Shown here piece by piece: positions 19,428-28,603 of a DNA stretch of 64,000 nt. The notes under the pieces are model-generated. The model was not told the origin of the DNA, made no database searches, and saw only the letters and a program-made list of their open reading frames with translations. The stretch comes from Chlorobaculum sp. MV4-Y (lineage in GTDB: Bacteria > Bacteroidota > Chlorobiia > Chlorobiales > Chlorobiaceae): NCBI RefSeq assembly GCF_025244685.1, contig NZ_CP104202.1, positions 436,323 to 500,322 on the forward strand, in the 5' to 3' direction. Numbering within the stretch: position 1 is the first letter of the stretch; every line of letters starts with the position of its first letter. The position numbers were made by a program, and so were the translations under genes.

Positions 19428-22283
19428 CTAATGGGCCTCCAGCCAGTTTTTTCCGGAGCCGGTATCCACCTCCACAGGAACGTTCTTCACCCCGCATTTC
19501 GAGGCGGCTTCGATCATGTTTCGCTCGACCATTTCCCTGAGCCGTGCCTCTTCATCCGGCGGCGTCTCGAAGAGCAGTTCGTCGTGTACCTGCAGCAGCA
19601 TCGCCGAGCGGAATTTCCCTTTTTTCAGTTCCCGGCTGATCGAGCACATGGCGAACTTGATGATGTCCGCCGCCGTACCCTGGATCGGCGTGTTCATCGT
19701 GACGCGCTCGGCGGCCTTGCGGATGTTGCTGTTTGCGCTGTTCAGGTCGGGCACGTAGCGGCGGCGGCCCATGAGCGTGGTGACGTAGCCTTTTTTCTTC
19801 GCCTCCTCGATGATGGTCTGGAGCGACGAGAACATGCCGGGATATTTCGCCATGTAGGTGTCGATGATCTCTTTGGCCTCTTTCTGTGGAATGCCGAGGC
19901 GTCGGGAGAGACCAAAGGGCTGAATGCCGTAGAGCACGCCGAAGTTGACCTCCTTGGCCTTGCGCCGCATGTCGGGCGTCACCTCTTTCGTATCGAAGAT
20001 GACACGGGCCGTGGCTGCGTGGATGTCCTCGTGGTTGCGGAATGCCTCAATGAGCATCGCGTCGCCCGAAAGCTCCGCCGCGATACGCAGCTCGATCTGC
20101 GAGTAGTCCGCCGAGAGCAGCAGATTGTCGGGATTGGACGGGATGAAGGCGCGGCGAATCTCCTTGCCCAGCTCCGTGCGGATCGGGATGTTCTGCAAAT
20201 TCGGGTTTGACGAGGAGAGGCGTCCGGTGGCCGTGATCGACTGGTTGAACGAGGTGTGCACCTTACCTGTCAGCGGGTTGATCATCTTTGGCAGCGCTTC
20301 GATGTAGGTGCCTTTGAGCTTCTGCAGGCTGCGGTATTCGAGCAGGTCTGAGGCGACCGGGTGCAGCATTGCCAGCTCTTCGAGCACCTGCACGTTGGTG
20401 GAGTAGCCGGTCTTGGTCGCTTTTTTTGTGGGCAGCTTCAGCACGTCGAACAGAATGTGGCCGAGCTGTTTCGGCGAGTCGATATTGAAGGTCTCTCCCG
20501 CCGCCTCGTAAATTCGTTCGGTCAGTCCGATCAAATCCTCATTGACCTTGACAGCGAGCTGTGCGAGGTGCGCCGTGTCGATCGCAACTCCCTCATGCTC
20601 CATGTCGGCCAGCACGCTGACTAGCGGAAATTCGAGCTGGCGGCAGACTTCAAGCAGCTCCGGCGTCGCTTCGAGCTGCTCTTCGAGGGCGTGCCGGAGC
20701 TTGAGCGCTATGTCGGCGTCCTGGCAGGCGTAGTCCGAGAGCTTCTGCGGCTCGACCTCGAAGATGCTGATGGTTTGCTTGCCCGTGCCGAACAGCTCGT
20801 TGTATTTGACTGTCTGGCGTCCGAGGTGCATCGCGGCCAGATCATCGAGGTTGTGCCGTGCCTCCGGATCGAGTACGTAACTGGCGAGCATGGTGTCGAA
20901 CCCGACTGGTGCCAGTTCCACGCCATAGTTCTTCAGCACGAGGATGTCATACTTCAGATTCTGGCCTGTTTTGGGAATCTGGGGATTTTCAAGAAGCGGT
21001 TTCAGTCTGGCGACGGTCGTTTTGGCGTTGAGACCCGGTGTACCGAAATAGACGAAGAAGGCTTCACCGGGTTTGACCGAAAAGGAGATGCCCGCCAGCT
21101 CCGCCTCGAAGGTGTCGAGGCTTGTGGTTTCAGTATCGACCGCGAAACCTTCGGAGTTTTTTTCGAGCAGCCTCAGGAGCTTGTCAAACGCCTCCTCGCT
21201 GTCGATCAGTTGATATTCGGAGCCTTCGCCTGCCGGGATCAGTTGCGGATCGCCGGGGTCGTCAAAGTCTGCCACTGCCGGTGCGTTTTCGGAAGACGAG
21301 GCGGCCGGAGCTTCGATCTGCAACACGGCGGGCAGCCGAGCGGCGATGCTCTTCAGCTCCAGTTTCGCGAGAAGCGCGAAAAGCGCTTCGGGATCAGGCT
21401 TGCCGGTGTGCAGCGCTTCGAGGGTGAGTGGCAGGTCGAGATCAGTGCGGATCGTCACCAGCTCCTTCACCAGCGGCATTATCTCCCGAAAAGCTTCGAG
21501 GCTCTGGCGAGTCTTTGGTGTGAGTGCGCCGATGTTGGCGTAGATGCCTTCAAGCGAGCCGTACTTTTCGAGCAGGTTGGAGGCGGTTTTGGGGCCGATA
21601 CCCTTTGCGCCGGGAATGTTGTCAGAGGTGTCGCCGGTGAGCGTCAGAAGGTCGATGAACTGCTCCGGCGGCGCGCCGAACTGTGCCTTCACCTCGGCGC
21701 TACCGACCAGTTCGAATTCGTTCTGCTTCTTGCCGGGCTTGAGCAAGCGCACGCCGTCATGCACGAGCTGTGACATATCCTTGTCCGGCGTGACGATGTA
21801 AACCTGACAGGTCTTCTCGAATTTCCTTGCTGCTGTGCCGATCAGGTCGTCCGCCTCGAAGCCGGGCATGATGACCAGCGGAATGCCGCATGCCCGGATC
21901 AGCTCCCGGATGTTGCCGAGCTGGCTGATGAGGTCGTCCGGCGGGGCGGGGCGGTTGGCCTTGTAGGCCTCGTACTTTTCGTGGCGGAAGGTCTTCTCCG
22001 GGCTGTCGAACGCCACCGCAAGGTAGTCCGGTCGGTACTCCTCGATGATCCTGAGCAGGCTGGTGGCGAAGCCGAATACTGCGCCGGTTGGCACGCCATC
22101 ACGGGTGCTCATCCGAGCCTGCTGCAAGGCGTAGAAGGCGCGATAAACCAGCGCCATGCCGTCAAGCAGGAAAAGTCCCGGTTTGGTTTTCTCTGCATCT
22201 GCCGGACTTTTTTGCGGTGTTGCCGTCGGCTTCGGCGCTGATACTGGAGCGTCAAACAGGCCGATCTGGTTTTCGCTCGTCAT
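19428..22283 (-). CDS. polA: DNA polymerase I (PolA) with 5' nuclease, 3'-5' exonuclease and polymerase domains
   Basis: Repair and Okazaki-fragment polymerase, 951 residues. After an N-terminal extension (1-36) comes the 5' nuclease domain (GLFLLDGMALVYRAFYAL; GFEADDLIGTA; TGDTSDNIPGAKGIGPKTA). The proofreading domain keeps D383 and E385 in AVDTETTSLD. The polymerase domain shows motif A (SADYSQIELRIAAE, D726), the O helix (RRKAKEVNFGVLYG, Phe at 781) and motif C (QVHDELLFE, H900-D901). The N-terminal extension contains QIGLF at 6-10, which resembles the beta-clamp-binding pentapeptide. The start overlaps the pheA stop by four bases (ATGA). Confidence 0.97.
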   Translation of the reverse strand: MTSENQIGLFDAPVSAPKPTATPQKSPADAEKTKPGLFLLDGMALVYRAFYALQQARMSTRDGVPTGAVFGFATSLLRIIEEYRPDYLAVAFDSPEKTFRHEKYEAYKANRPAPPDDLISQLGNIRELIRACGIPLVIMPGFEADDLIGTAARKFEKTCQVYIVTPDKDMSQLVHDGVRLLKPGKKQNEFELVGSAEVKAQFGAPPEQFIDLLTLTGDTSDNIPGAKGIGPKTASNLLEKYGSLEGIYANIGALTPKTRQSLEAFREIMPLVKELVTIRTDLDLPLTLEALHTGKPDPEALFALLAKLELKSIAARLPAVLQIEAPAASSSENAPAVADFDDPGDPQLIPAGEGSEYQLIDSEEAFDKLLRLLEKNSEGFAVDTETTSLDTFEAELAGISFSVKPGEAFFVYFGTPGLNAKTTVARLKPLLENPQIPKTGQNLKYDILVLKNYGVELAPVGFDTMLASYVLDPEARHNLDDLAAMHLGRQTVKYNELFGTGKQTISIFEVEPQKLSDYACQDADIALKLRHALEEQLEATPELLEVCRQLEFPLVSVLADMEHEGVAIDTAHLAQLAVKVNEDLIGLTERIYEAAGETFNIDSPKQLGHILFDVLKLPTKKATKTGYSTNVQVLEELAMLHPVASDLLEYRSLQKLKGTYIEALPKMINPLTGKVHTSFNQSITATGRLSSSNPNLQNIPIRTELGKEIRRAFIPSNPDNLLLSADYSQIELRIAAELSGDAMLIEAFRNHEDIHAATARVIFDTKEVTPDMRRKAKEVNFGVLYGIQPFGLSRRLGIPQKEAKEIIDTYMAKYPGMFSSLQTIIEEAKKKGYVTTLMGRRRYVPDLNSANSNIRKAAERVTMNTPIQGTAADIIKFAMCSISRELKKGKFRSAMLLQVHDELLFETPPDEEARLREMVERNMIEAASKCGVKNVPVEVDTGSGKNWLEAH

Positions 22284-23122
22284 GGATTCACCACCCCGTA
22301 GCTGCCGAGCACCTTGACCATCGTCGCGAACTCGCGGAGGTTTTCGAGGGCGTTGTGGACGTTCTCGTCTTCCCTGTGGCCGATGAAATCGGCATAGAAG
22401 AGGTACTCGAACGCCTTTTTCCGCGACGGGCGCGATTCGATCTTGGTCAGGTCGATGCCCCTGAGTGCAAAGGTGGCCAGCGCCCTGAAGAGCGAACCCT
22501 GTTCGTTGGGCAGCGCGAAGACAATCGAGGTTTTCTGGCGTGCCGTGTCAGGCCGGACTCTGAGGTGCGAAATGTCGGGATTGTTTTCCCGTGCGATGCA
22601 GAAGAAGCGGGTGATGTTCCACTCCTCGTCGGCGAGATTCTCGCGGAGAATGTCGAGTCCGTACAGTTCGCCTGCCCGCTTCGATGCAATGGCGAGCGTC
22701 GATTTGTTGTCGCTTTCAGCCACCATCTTGGCGCTCCCCGCCGTGTCGTAGGCCGCCTCGGCCCTGATGTTCGGGTGCGTGGCGAAAAAGTTGTGGCACT
22801 GCGCCAGTGCTTGCGGGTGCGACATGGCTTTGGTTGCGTTTTCCACCGAACTGCCAGGCAGGCCGAGCAGGCAGTGCTCAACCTTCACGAAGGTTTCGGC
22901 GAGAATCACTACCGGGCGGTGGAGCAGGAGGTCGTAGTTCTGGTGGATACTGCCACCGAGGGAGTTTTCGATGGGAATCACCGCGTAGTCGGCTTTCTGT
23001 TCCGTGACCGCCGTGAAGACGTCGTCAAAGCTTTCGCAAGGCAGCGGCTCGCCGAAGCGTAGCGCAGCAATTTCACTGTACGCTCCGGGTTCTCCCTGAT
23101 AAGCGATCAACCAGTTTGTCAT
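22280..23122 (-). CDS. pheA: Prephenate dehydratase (PheA) with ACT domain
   Basis: Converts prephenate to phenylpyruvate in phenylalanine synthesis. The 280-residue monofunctional form has no chorismate mutase domain. N-terminal blocks include IAYQGEPGAYSEIAA, ADYAVIPIENSLGGSIHQNYDLL, SHPQALAQC and TAGSAKMVAE. The catalytic Thr lies in EEWNITRFFCIAR. The C-terminal ACT domain (from about residue 195: KTSIVFALPNEQGSLFRAL, GIDLTKIESRPSRKKAFEYLFYAD) should bind phenylalanine for feedback inhibition, since the ESRP block of regulated enzymes is present. It overlaps polA by four bases as the first gene of a two-gene unit. Confidence 0.97.
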   Translation of the reverse strand: MTNWLIAYQGEPGAYSEIAALRFGEPLPCESFDDVFTAVTEQKADYAVIPIENSLGGSIHQNYDLLLHRPVVILAETFVKVEHCLLGLPGSSVENATKAMSHPQALAQCHNFFATHPNIRAEAAYDTAGSAKMVAESDNKSTLAIASKRAGELYGLDILRENLADEEWNITRFFCIARENNPDISHLRVRPDTARQKTSIVFALPNEQGSLFRALATFALRGIDLTKIESRPSRKKAFEYLFYADFIGHREDENVHNALENLREFATMVKVLGSYGVVNP

Positions 23123-23312
23123 TCTTCGTTCTTGTAATTAATTTAAGGGCGCCTTTGAGATTTTGCCGACCCGGTCCGGCAACTGTCGGAAGCTGTGGCA
23201 ATTTTCAGAGGCACTTTTATTCATACCCCGCAGAATTTGCTTTTCTTAAAGTAAAATAAATCTTTTCATAAACGCGTCATATCCGACTTATCCAATAATC
23301 AGGTTGTAACCT

Positions 23313-24068
23313 ATGTCAGGACACAGTAAATGGGCGACCATCAAGCGTAAAAAGGCCGCCACCGATCAGAAGAGAGGAAACCTGTTCACCAAGCTTGTCA
23401 AGGAGATCACCATTGCGGCCAAAATGGGTGGCGGCGACCCGACGGGCAACCCGCGGCTGAGGCTCGCCATCGATACGGCGCGGGCCAACTCGATGCCGAT
23501 GGACAATATCCAGCGCGCCATCAAGAAAGGTACGGGCGAACTCGAAGGCGCGACCTACGAAGAGATCACCTACGAAGGCTACGGCCCGGGCGGCATTGCG
23601 ATCATCATCGAGACCGCGACCGATAACCGCAACCGTACCGTGGCCGACATTCGCCACCTGATGAGCCGCAACGGCGGGTCGCTCGGCGAGAACGGCAGCG
23701 TCGGCTGGATGTTCAAGCGCAAGGGTTCCATCGAAGTGCCCAGGTCGGCCATCTCCGAGGATGACCTGATGGAGCTGTTGCTCGACGCTGGACTCGAAGA
23801 GCTGGAGAGCGACGACGAGCAGTACTACACCGTGCTGACCGACGTAAAGGATCTGGAGCCGGTCAAGAAGGCGCTCGAAGATGCGGGCATTCCATTCGAG
23901 AATGCCAAGATGGACATGATTCCGGACAACTACGTCGAGCTCGATGTTGAGGACGCCCGGAAGGCGCTCAAGCTGATCGACGCACTCGAAAACAGCGACG
24001 ACACCCAGGCGGTGTACAGCAACATGGACATGAGTGAAAGCGTCATGAGTGCACTTGAAGATGAGTAA
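23313..24068 (+). CDS. yebC: YebC/PmpR family protein
   Basis: A 251-residue member of the YebC/TACO1 family. It opens [22 protein letters not shown] and continues with [52 protein letters not shown] and an acidic C-terminal half ([20 protein letters not shown]). Recent work links such proteins to translation through difficult peptide stretches; older reports call some of them transcription regulators. It is cytoplasmic. It lies 3 nt upstream of ruvC, a pairing seen in many bacteria. Confidence 0.96.
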   Translation: MSGHSKWATIKRKKAATDQKRGNLFTKLVKEITIAAKMGGGDPTGNPRLRLAIDTARANSMPMDNIQRAIKKGTGELEGATYEEITYEGYGPGGIAIIIETATDNRNRTVADIRHLMSRNGGSLGENGSVGWMFKRKGSIEVPRSAISEDDLMELLLDAGLEELESDDEQYYTVLTDVKDLEPVKKALEDAGIPFENAKMDMIPDNYVELDVEDARKALKLIDALENSDDTQAVYSNMDMSESVMSALEDE

Positions 24069-24071
24069 CCC

Positions 24072-24632
24072 ATGATTGTGCTGGGCATCGATCCGGGCAG
24101 CCGCAAAACCGGCTATGGCGTCATCGCCGGCGAGGCGGCGGGCTATCGCGTGCTCGGATGCGGCCTTGTCCGCCCTCGTGCTTCGGATACGCTGCACGAG
24201 CGGATCGGCCAGCTTTGCACCGGTATCGACGAGGTGATTGCGCAGCTGAAGCCCGAGTGCGTCGCTCTTGAAACGGCCTTCGTTGGGCGCAACGTCAGAA
24301 GCGCGCTGATTCTCGGCCAGGTCAGAGGGGCGGTGCTTGCCACGGCGATGAGGCATGGTTTGCCGGTGCGTGAATATGCGCCGCGCGAGATCAAACTCGC
24401 GGTCACCGGAACCGGCTCGGCGCGCAAGGAGCAGGTGGCGGCGATGCTGTCGAAAATGCTCGATCTCGGCAGCGACCTGAAGCCGCTTGACGTCACCGAC
24501 GCGCTTGGCGTAGCGTATTGCGATCTCGCAAGAAGCGCATCCTCGCTCGGCGCGCAGATCGGCAAGAGCGGAAAAGGGCGAGGCAAGGGATGGGCTGCCT
24601 TCGTGAACGAGCATCCCGAGCTGGTGGCCTGA
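24072..24632 (+). CDS. ruvC: Holliday junction endonuclease RuvC
   Basis: Resolves Holliday junctions by paired nicks. The 186-residue RNase H-like nuclease has catalytic acidic residues in [16 protein letters not shown] (Asp7), [10 protein letters not shown] (Glu) and [16 protein letters not shown] (the C-terminal Asp pair). The block [20 protein letters not shown] is the conserved DNA-contact region. The ATG follows yebC by 3 nt. Its partner ruvB is in this window but about 32 kb away, so the ruvABC operon is dispersed. Confidence 0.96.
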   Translation: MIVLGIDPGSRKTGYGVIAGEAAGYRVLGCGLVRPRASDTLHERIGQLCTGIDEVIAQLKPECVALETAFVGRNVRSALILGQVRGAVLATAMRHGLPVREYAPREIKLAVTGTGSARKEQVAAMLSKMLDLGSDLKPLDVTDALGVAYCDLARSASSLGAQIGKSGKGRGKGWAAFVNEHPELVA

Positions 24633-24701
24633 CTTTTTATCAACGAGTGTCGCCGGAGTTTCTTTGGACTTCGGCGTCTGTTTCGTCAAACGAACCTCAG
24701 G

Positions 24702-25298
24702 ATGACCTTCGGGTCTCTTTTCCGGAACCAAACAAGAACCGTTGTGAAGGGACATATTTTCAATCTCCCCAATTCGCTGAGTTTCCTGAGGATTCTCTTG
24801 ATTCCCTGGTTCATCTACTATCTCGACGCGGGCCAGACGCAAATCGCCCTCATCATTATGGTGGTCGCGCTGCTTTCCGACTGGTTCGACGGCCAGACGG
24901 CCCGGTGGACCAACGAGGTCTCCGATATGGGCAAGATTCTCGACCCCCTGGCCGACAAGCTTTGTCTGGCCAGCGTCGCTCTCTACTATCTCTGGAAAGG
25001 GGAGTTGCCGGTATGGTTCGTGGCGTTCGTTGTGCTTCGTGACCTGGTGATTTTCCTCGGCGCGGCCTGGATTCGTCACCGGCACAACGTGCTCACCACT
25101 TCGCTCTGGCCCGGCAAGTGGGCGGTGGGATTCGTCTCGATGATGTTCATCTCGATGGTCTGGCCTCTTCCTGTTTTTCGGCAGTGGCCGGTCAAGGAGT
25201 TCTTTATGTATCTCTCCGCTGCCACCCTTTTCTACTCGTTTGTAGAATACTGCATCAGGTTCTACAAAATCCAGAAAGGGGCCGAATTCAAGGCCTGA
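24702..25298 (+). CDS. pgsA: CDP-diacylglycerol-glycerol-3-phosphate 3-phosphatidyltransferase family (PgsA-like)
   Basis: A membrane enzyme that puts a phosphatidyl group on an alcohol, most likely making phosphatidylglycerol phosphate. It has 198 residues and about five hydrophobic segments. The CDP-alcohol phosphotransferase signature DG(x2)AR(x8)G(x3)D(x3)D is complete: DGQTARWTNEVSDMGKILDP then LAD. The N-terminal LPNSLSFLRILLIPWF is typical of PgsA. The start is uncertain, because a GTG about 14 codons later (VKGHIFNLPNSL) would fit the family better than ATG 24702. The gene lies 69 nt downstream of ruvC. Confidence 0.85.
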   Translation: MTFGSLFRNQTRTVVKGHIFNLPNSLSFLRILLIPWFIYYLDAGQTQIALIIMVVALLSDWFDGQTARWTNEVSDMGKILDPLADKLCLASVALYYLWKGELPVWFVAFVVLRDLVIFLGAAWIRHRHNVLTTSLWPGKWAVGFVSMMFISMVWPLPVFRQWPVKEFFMYLSAATLFYSFVEYCIRFYKIQKGAEFKA

Positions 25299-25347
25299 TT
25301 TCCTTCCTTTTACCCCTTCTTTCTATAATCTCTTTTAATGCAGGACG

Positions 25348-25536
25348 TTATCCACAGATTAACGCCCTCAATATGGATAAGTGTACATAAGTAACGGCCA
25401 ATGTTATATATGGCCGTTATTAAGTGTAATTATATCAATGAGATAGCTGGTGTTCACGGACTTGTTTCTTGGTGTGTGGAAAATGTGGATAACTTGTTGG
25501 CAAGCCTGTTGGTCAGGTGTGGAAGAGTGTGGAAAT
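25348..25536. other. Cluster of DnaA-box-like sites with AT-rich segment (candidate oriC or DnaA-binding locus)
   Basis: Two perfect DnaA boxes are seen: TTATCCACA at 25348-25356 and its complement TGTGGATAA at 25484-25492. A third site, TGTGGAAAA at 25475-25483, fits TTWTNCACA and abuts the second head-to-tail. Weaker relatives are TATGGATAA (25372-25380), TGTGGAAGA (25518-25526) and TGTGGAAAT (25528-25536). The stretch between the outer boxes (about 25370-25445) is AT-rich and holds a 9-bp inverted repeat. It lies between two convergent genes, as oriC regions often do, but dnaA, dnaN and gidA are not nearby. A DnaA titration or reactivation locus is an alternative. Confidence 0.55.
25392..25419. 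repeat. Perfect 9-bp inverted repeat inside the DnaA-box cluster
   Basis: TAACGGCCA at 25392-25400 and TGGCCGTTA at 25411-25419 flank a 10-nt all-but-one A/T loop. There is no T-tract, so it is a poor terminator; a protein-binding site or a cruciform is possible. Confidence 0.6.
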
Positions 25537-25540
25537 CATG

Positions 25541-25568
25541 AAAAAACCCCGGAACTCCGGGGCTTTTT
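25541..25568 (-). terminator. Intrinsic terminator of lpxC/fabZ
   Basis: Stem CCCCGG/CCGGGG with a 4-nt loop. On the minus strand it is followed by six T residues, about 30 nt after the fabZ-domain stop codon. On the plus strand it has GCTTTTTC and could also close pgsA transcription. Confidence 0.8.
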
Positions 25569-25595
25569 CATGATGACGTATTTTCTGACAGTGTT

Positions 25596-26999
25596 TCAGC
25601 TCTTTTTCTCCATCACGGTTGCCATCAGCGAAGCTTCACAGACCAGCTCGCCTCGCACGTAGGCCTTGGCGTCGAACTGGCAGACCGTGCGGCGCATATT
25701 GGTCATGACCGCTTCGATCACAAGCGTATCGCCAGGCAGTACCGGCTTGCGGAAGCGCGCTTTGTCGATGCCCATGAAGAAGACCACCGATTCCTTGAGG
25801 TTCTCCTTGCCGTTGAGCATCATGATGCCCCCGGTCTGGGCCATTGCCTCGATGATGAGCACTCCGGGCATGACCGGGTTGCCGGGGAAGTGGCCCTGGA
25901 AGAAGGGCTCGTTCATCGTGACGTTCTTGATCGAGACGATCTTTTCGTCGAGCTTGAACTCGACAATTTTGTCGATCAGAAGGAACGGGTAGCGATGCGG
26001 CAGAATGTTCATGATCGCGTTGATATCGAAGATCACGCCGGCTTTCTTTTCGTGCTGGTACTGGCGCGCCAGCTTGTTGCGGTCGGCGTACTTCTTGAGC
26101 TGCTTCACGAATTCGACGTTCGATGCGTGACCCGGACGTGCGGCCAGGATCTGCGCCTTGACCGGCATGCCGAGCAGGGCCAGGTCGCCGAGCAGGTCGA
26201 GCAGCTTGTGGCGGGCCGGTTCGTTGGTGAATCGCAGTTCGCGGTTGTTCAGAATCCCGTTCTCGCCGAGTACCAGGTGCGAAGTGTCCACGCCCACCTT
26301 GCCCGCCAGCGTCTGAACCTGCGATTCGTCGAGCTGTTTGTCAACGATCACGATGGCGTTGTCGATATCAGCGCCCTTGATGATGCCCTGATTGGCCAGC
26401 GCTTCGACTTCGGAGAGGAAGCAGAAGGTGCGGCATGGGGAGAACTCACGCAGAAACTCCTTGTCGAGATCAAACAGGCCGGAGTGCTGCGAGCCGAGTG
26501 CCGGGTTTTTGTAATCGACCATGACCGTAGTCCTGAAGCCGTCGAGCGGCAGGGCGACGATGTCCACGCCCTTTTCGGGATTGTGGTACTCGATGGTTTC
26601 GTCGATGACGAGGTAGTTCTTCGGTTCGTCCTGCTCTGCGATGCCTGCCGAAAGCAGCGCTTCGGCGAACGGATGTGAGCTGCCGTCAAGCACCGGCGGC
26701 TCGGGGCCGCTCAGTTCGATGCGGCAGTTGTCGATCTGCAAGCCGTACAGCGCGGCAAGCACGTGCTCGGTGGTGTGCACCTTGACCTCACCGATACCGA
26801 TGGTGGTGCCGCGAAGTACATCGACCACGTAGTCGATCAGCGCCGGAATTTCCGGACAGTCATCGATGTCGGTTCTGACGAAGATATAGCCGGTATTGAC
26901 CGGTGCGGGCTTGAACGTTATGGTGCATTCGTGGCCGGTGTGGAGGCCGATCCCCGTGAGCGAAATTTCGTTCTGGAGGGTGCGTTGATGAATGAGCAT
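25596..26999 (-). CDS. lpxC/fabZ: Bifunctional LpxC-FabZ: UDP-3-O-acyl-GlcNAc deacetylase / 3-hydroxyacyl-ACP dehydratase
   Basis: A 467-residue fusion. Residues 1-~310 are LpxC, the committed zinc deacetylase of lipid A synthesis: HQRTLQNEISLTGIGLHTG, VHTTEHVLAALYGLQIDN with its zinc His, and PARHKLLDLLGDLALLG. Residues ~325-467 are FabZ: INAIMNILPHRYPFLLIDKI with the catalytic His, and GHFPGNPVMPGVLIIEAMAQTG with the Glu. The fusion couples the 3-hydroxyacyl pool to lipid A and is typical of Bacteroidota and Chlorobiota. The start is ATG 26999 (MLIHQRTLQ), because the longer frame runs antisense over the next gene's end. It follows suhB by about 80 nt. Confidence 0.96.
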   Translation of the reverse strand: MLIHQRTLQNEISLTGIGLHTGHECTITFKPAPVNTGYIFVRTDIDDCPEIPALIDYVVDVLRGTTIGIGEVKVHTTEHVLAALYGLQIDNCRIELSGPEPPVLDGSSHPFAEALLSAGIAEQDEPKNYLVIDETIEYHNPEKGVDIVALPLDGFRTTVMVDYKNPALGSQHSGLFDLDKEFLREFSPCRTFCFLSEVEALANQGIIKGADIDNAIVIVDKQLDESQVQTLAGKVGVDTSHLVLGENGILNNRELRFTNEPARHKLLDLLGDLALLGMPVKAQILAARPGHASNVEFVKQLKKYADRNKLARQYQHEKKAGVIFDINAIMNILPHRYPFLLIDKIVEFKLDEKIVSIKNVTMNEPFFQGHFPGNPVMPGVLIIEAMAQTGGIMMLNGKENLKESVVFFMGIDKARFRKPVLPGDTLVIEAVMTNMRRTVCQFDAKAYVRGELVCEASLMATVMEKKS

Positions 27000-27078
27000 G
27001 GATGGCGTGAGCTTGCGATGGAAAATATCAAAGATACGAAAGTGGCGATAACTCTTCAAATCGGCCGCTTGACGCGGG

Positions 27079-27873
27079 TCAGGCCCCGAAATGCCGCCGG
27101 GCTTTTTCCAGCAGCAGCGGATGGGTGAGCGGGCTTCCGGCAAGGATGCTCGTATGGGCAAACACATCATCCGAGCCGTCGATGCCGGTCACGGTGCCGC
27201 CAGCCTCGCGCACCAGCAGCACGCCCGCCGCGAAGTCCCAGGGGAAGAGCCGGTACTCGAAGAAGCCGTCGAAGCGTCCGGCGGCGGTGTAGGCCAGGTC
27301 GATTGAGGCCGATCCGGCGCGGCGGATGCCCGCCGAGTCTTTGATGACGTCTCGCAAGAGACCGATGTAGCCGTCTATGTAGTGGTCGTAATCCCTGAAC
27401 GGCAGGCCGGTGGCGAAGAGGTAGCTCTGCCTCTCCTCGCGCGTCGAGACACTGATGCGCTTGCCGTTCAGGAACGCTCCTTCGCCCCGGATGGCAGTGA
27501 ACAGCTCGTCGAGCACCGGTTGGTACACGACGCCGACCGCGAGTTCGCCCGAAGCATCACGCATGGCGATGCTGATGCCGAAGACCGGGAAGGAGTGGAT
27601 GAAGTTCAGTGTGCCGTCCAGCGGATCGACGATCCAGGTGCGTCCGGAAGCGCCGCTGCCGTTGGTGCCCTCCTCACAGAGCAGCCCGTCGTCGGGAAAC
27701 GCTTCGGTGATGGTTGCTGTGATGACCGCCTCGCACTGCTTGTCGACTTCGGTGACAAAATCCTTGTACTCTTTGGCGACGATCTCCCGCTGCGAAAGTT
27801 CGCCGAATCTCGAAAGCGTAATCGCGCCTGCGGCTTTGGCTGCCTTTACGGCCGTCTGGAGTTCGAGGTTCAT
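27079..27873 (-). CDS. suhB: Inositol monophosphatase family protein (SuhB-like)
   Basis: 264 residues from ATG 27873 (MNLELQTAVKAAKAAGAI). The metal-binding blocks of the Mg-dependent, Li-sensitive phosphatase family are present: FVTEVDKQCE, LLCEEG, WIVDPLDGTLNFIHSFPVFGIS and PWDFAAGVLLVREAGG. Such enzymes act on inositol-1-phosphate, fructose-1,6-bisphosphate or PAP; SuhB also acts in rRNA transcription antitermination in E. coli. The substrate here cannot be settled from the sequence. It is cytoplasmic and upstream of lpxC/fabZ on the same strand. Confidence 0.93.
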   Translation of the reverse strand: MNLELQTAVKAAKAAGAITLSRFGELSQREIVAKEYKDFVTEVDKQCEAVITATITEAFPDDGLLCEEGTNGSGASGRTWIVDPLDGTLNFIHSFPVFGISIAMRDASGELAVGVVYQPVLDELFTAIRGEGAFLNGKRISVSTREERQSYLFATGLPFRDYDHYIDGYIGLLRDVIKDSAGIRRAGSASIDLAYTAAGRFDGFFEYRLFPWDFAAGVLLVREAGGTVTGIDGSDDVFAHTSILAGSPLTHPLLLEKARRHFGA

Positions 27874-28052
27874 ATTCTGTACGGTGTCAGGTGAGTGAAA
27901 ATGGTTCGCCCAATATATCATTTGTCGTTGAGAAGTGCAGGCGCAGCTCCTCTGCCTGTTCAGGAGCAACAAGATAACGGCGTGCGGGAATTAACTGCTG
28001 GAAATAGAGCTTGTTATTGTGGTATTCCAGATTCGTCAAACAACCACTCATC

Positions 28053-28529
28053 ATGAACAAACAGATACTCACCATCGCGCTCTGCATCGGCCTCTGCCTG
28101 GCAGTCGGTTTTGCCGGAAGCACCTTTACGCCGAAGCCGGGGTCCTGGTACTACACCACCCTTGTCAAGCCATCGTGGAATCCGCCGGACTGGCTCTTCC
28201 CACCCGTCTGGACGGTGCTGTTCATCATGATGGGTACGGCGCTTGCAAAGGTGCTTGACGCGGGCTGGAAGAAAAATGAGGTCAACGTTGGCGTTGTGCT
28301 CTTCGCGATTCAACTGATGCTGAACCTCGGGTGGTCAGCATCGTTTTTCGGGATGCAGTCACCACTTGCCGGTCTGGTCGATATTGTTCTGCTCTGGATT
28401 TTCATCGTCCTGACCATGCTCGCCTTTGCCAGAGTTTCGAAACCGGCTTCACTGCTGCTGGTGCCGTATCTCTGCTGGGTGAGCTTTGCCTCTTATCTGA
28501 ATTTCACTATTCTACAGCTCAACCCCTGA
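28053..28529 (+). CDS. tspO: TspO/MBR family tryptophan-rich membrane protein
   Basis: 158 residues, five hydrophobic helices and the conserved aromatic blocks of the TspO family: WYYTTLVKPSWNPPDWLFPPVWTVLFIMMGTA, LMLNLGWSASFFG and PYLCWVSFASYLNFTILQLN. TspO proteins bind porphyrins and tetrapyrrole intermediates and can degrade protoporphyrin IX in light. In a (bacterio)chlorophyll producer this suggests a tetrapyrrole stress or regulatory role, which is inference. ATG 28053 gives a compact N-terminus; an in-frame codon 14 residues earlier is rejected. Confidence 0.95.
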   Translation: MNKQILTIALCIGLCLAVGFAGSTFTPKPGSWYYTTLVKPSWNPPDWLFPPVWTVLFIMMGTALAKVLDAGWKKNEVNVGVVLFAIQLMLNLGWSASFFGMQSPLAGLVDIVLLWIFIVLTMLAFARVSKPASLLLVPYLCWVSFASYLNFTILQLNP

Positions 28530-28603
28530 CACGTCAGCACATAGAGCGGGATAGGGAGACAGGTTTTATCAACTGTAGCACTGGATAATGGAGGTAGAGA
28601 GTA

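Noticed and set aside
23316-25085. 589-codon minus-strand open frame across yebC, ruvC and pgsA
   Set aside because: Antisense shadow of three well-supported plus-strand genes; His/Arg-rich composition typical of reversed GC-rich codons.
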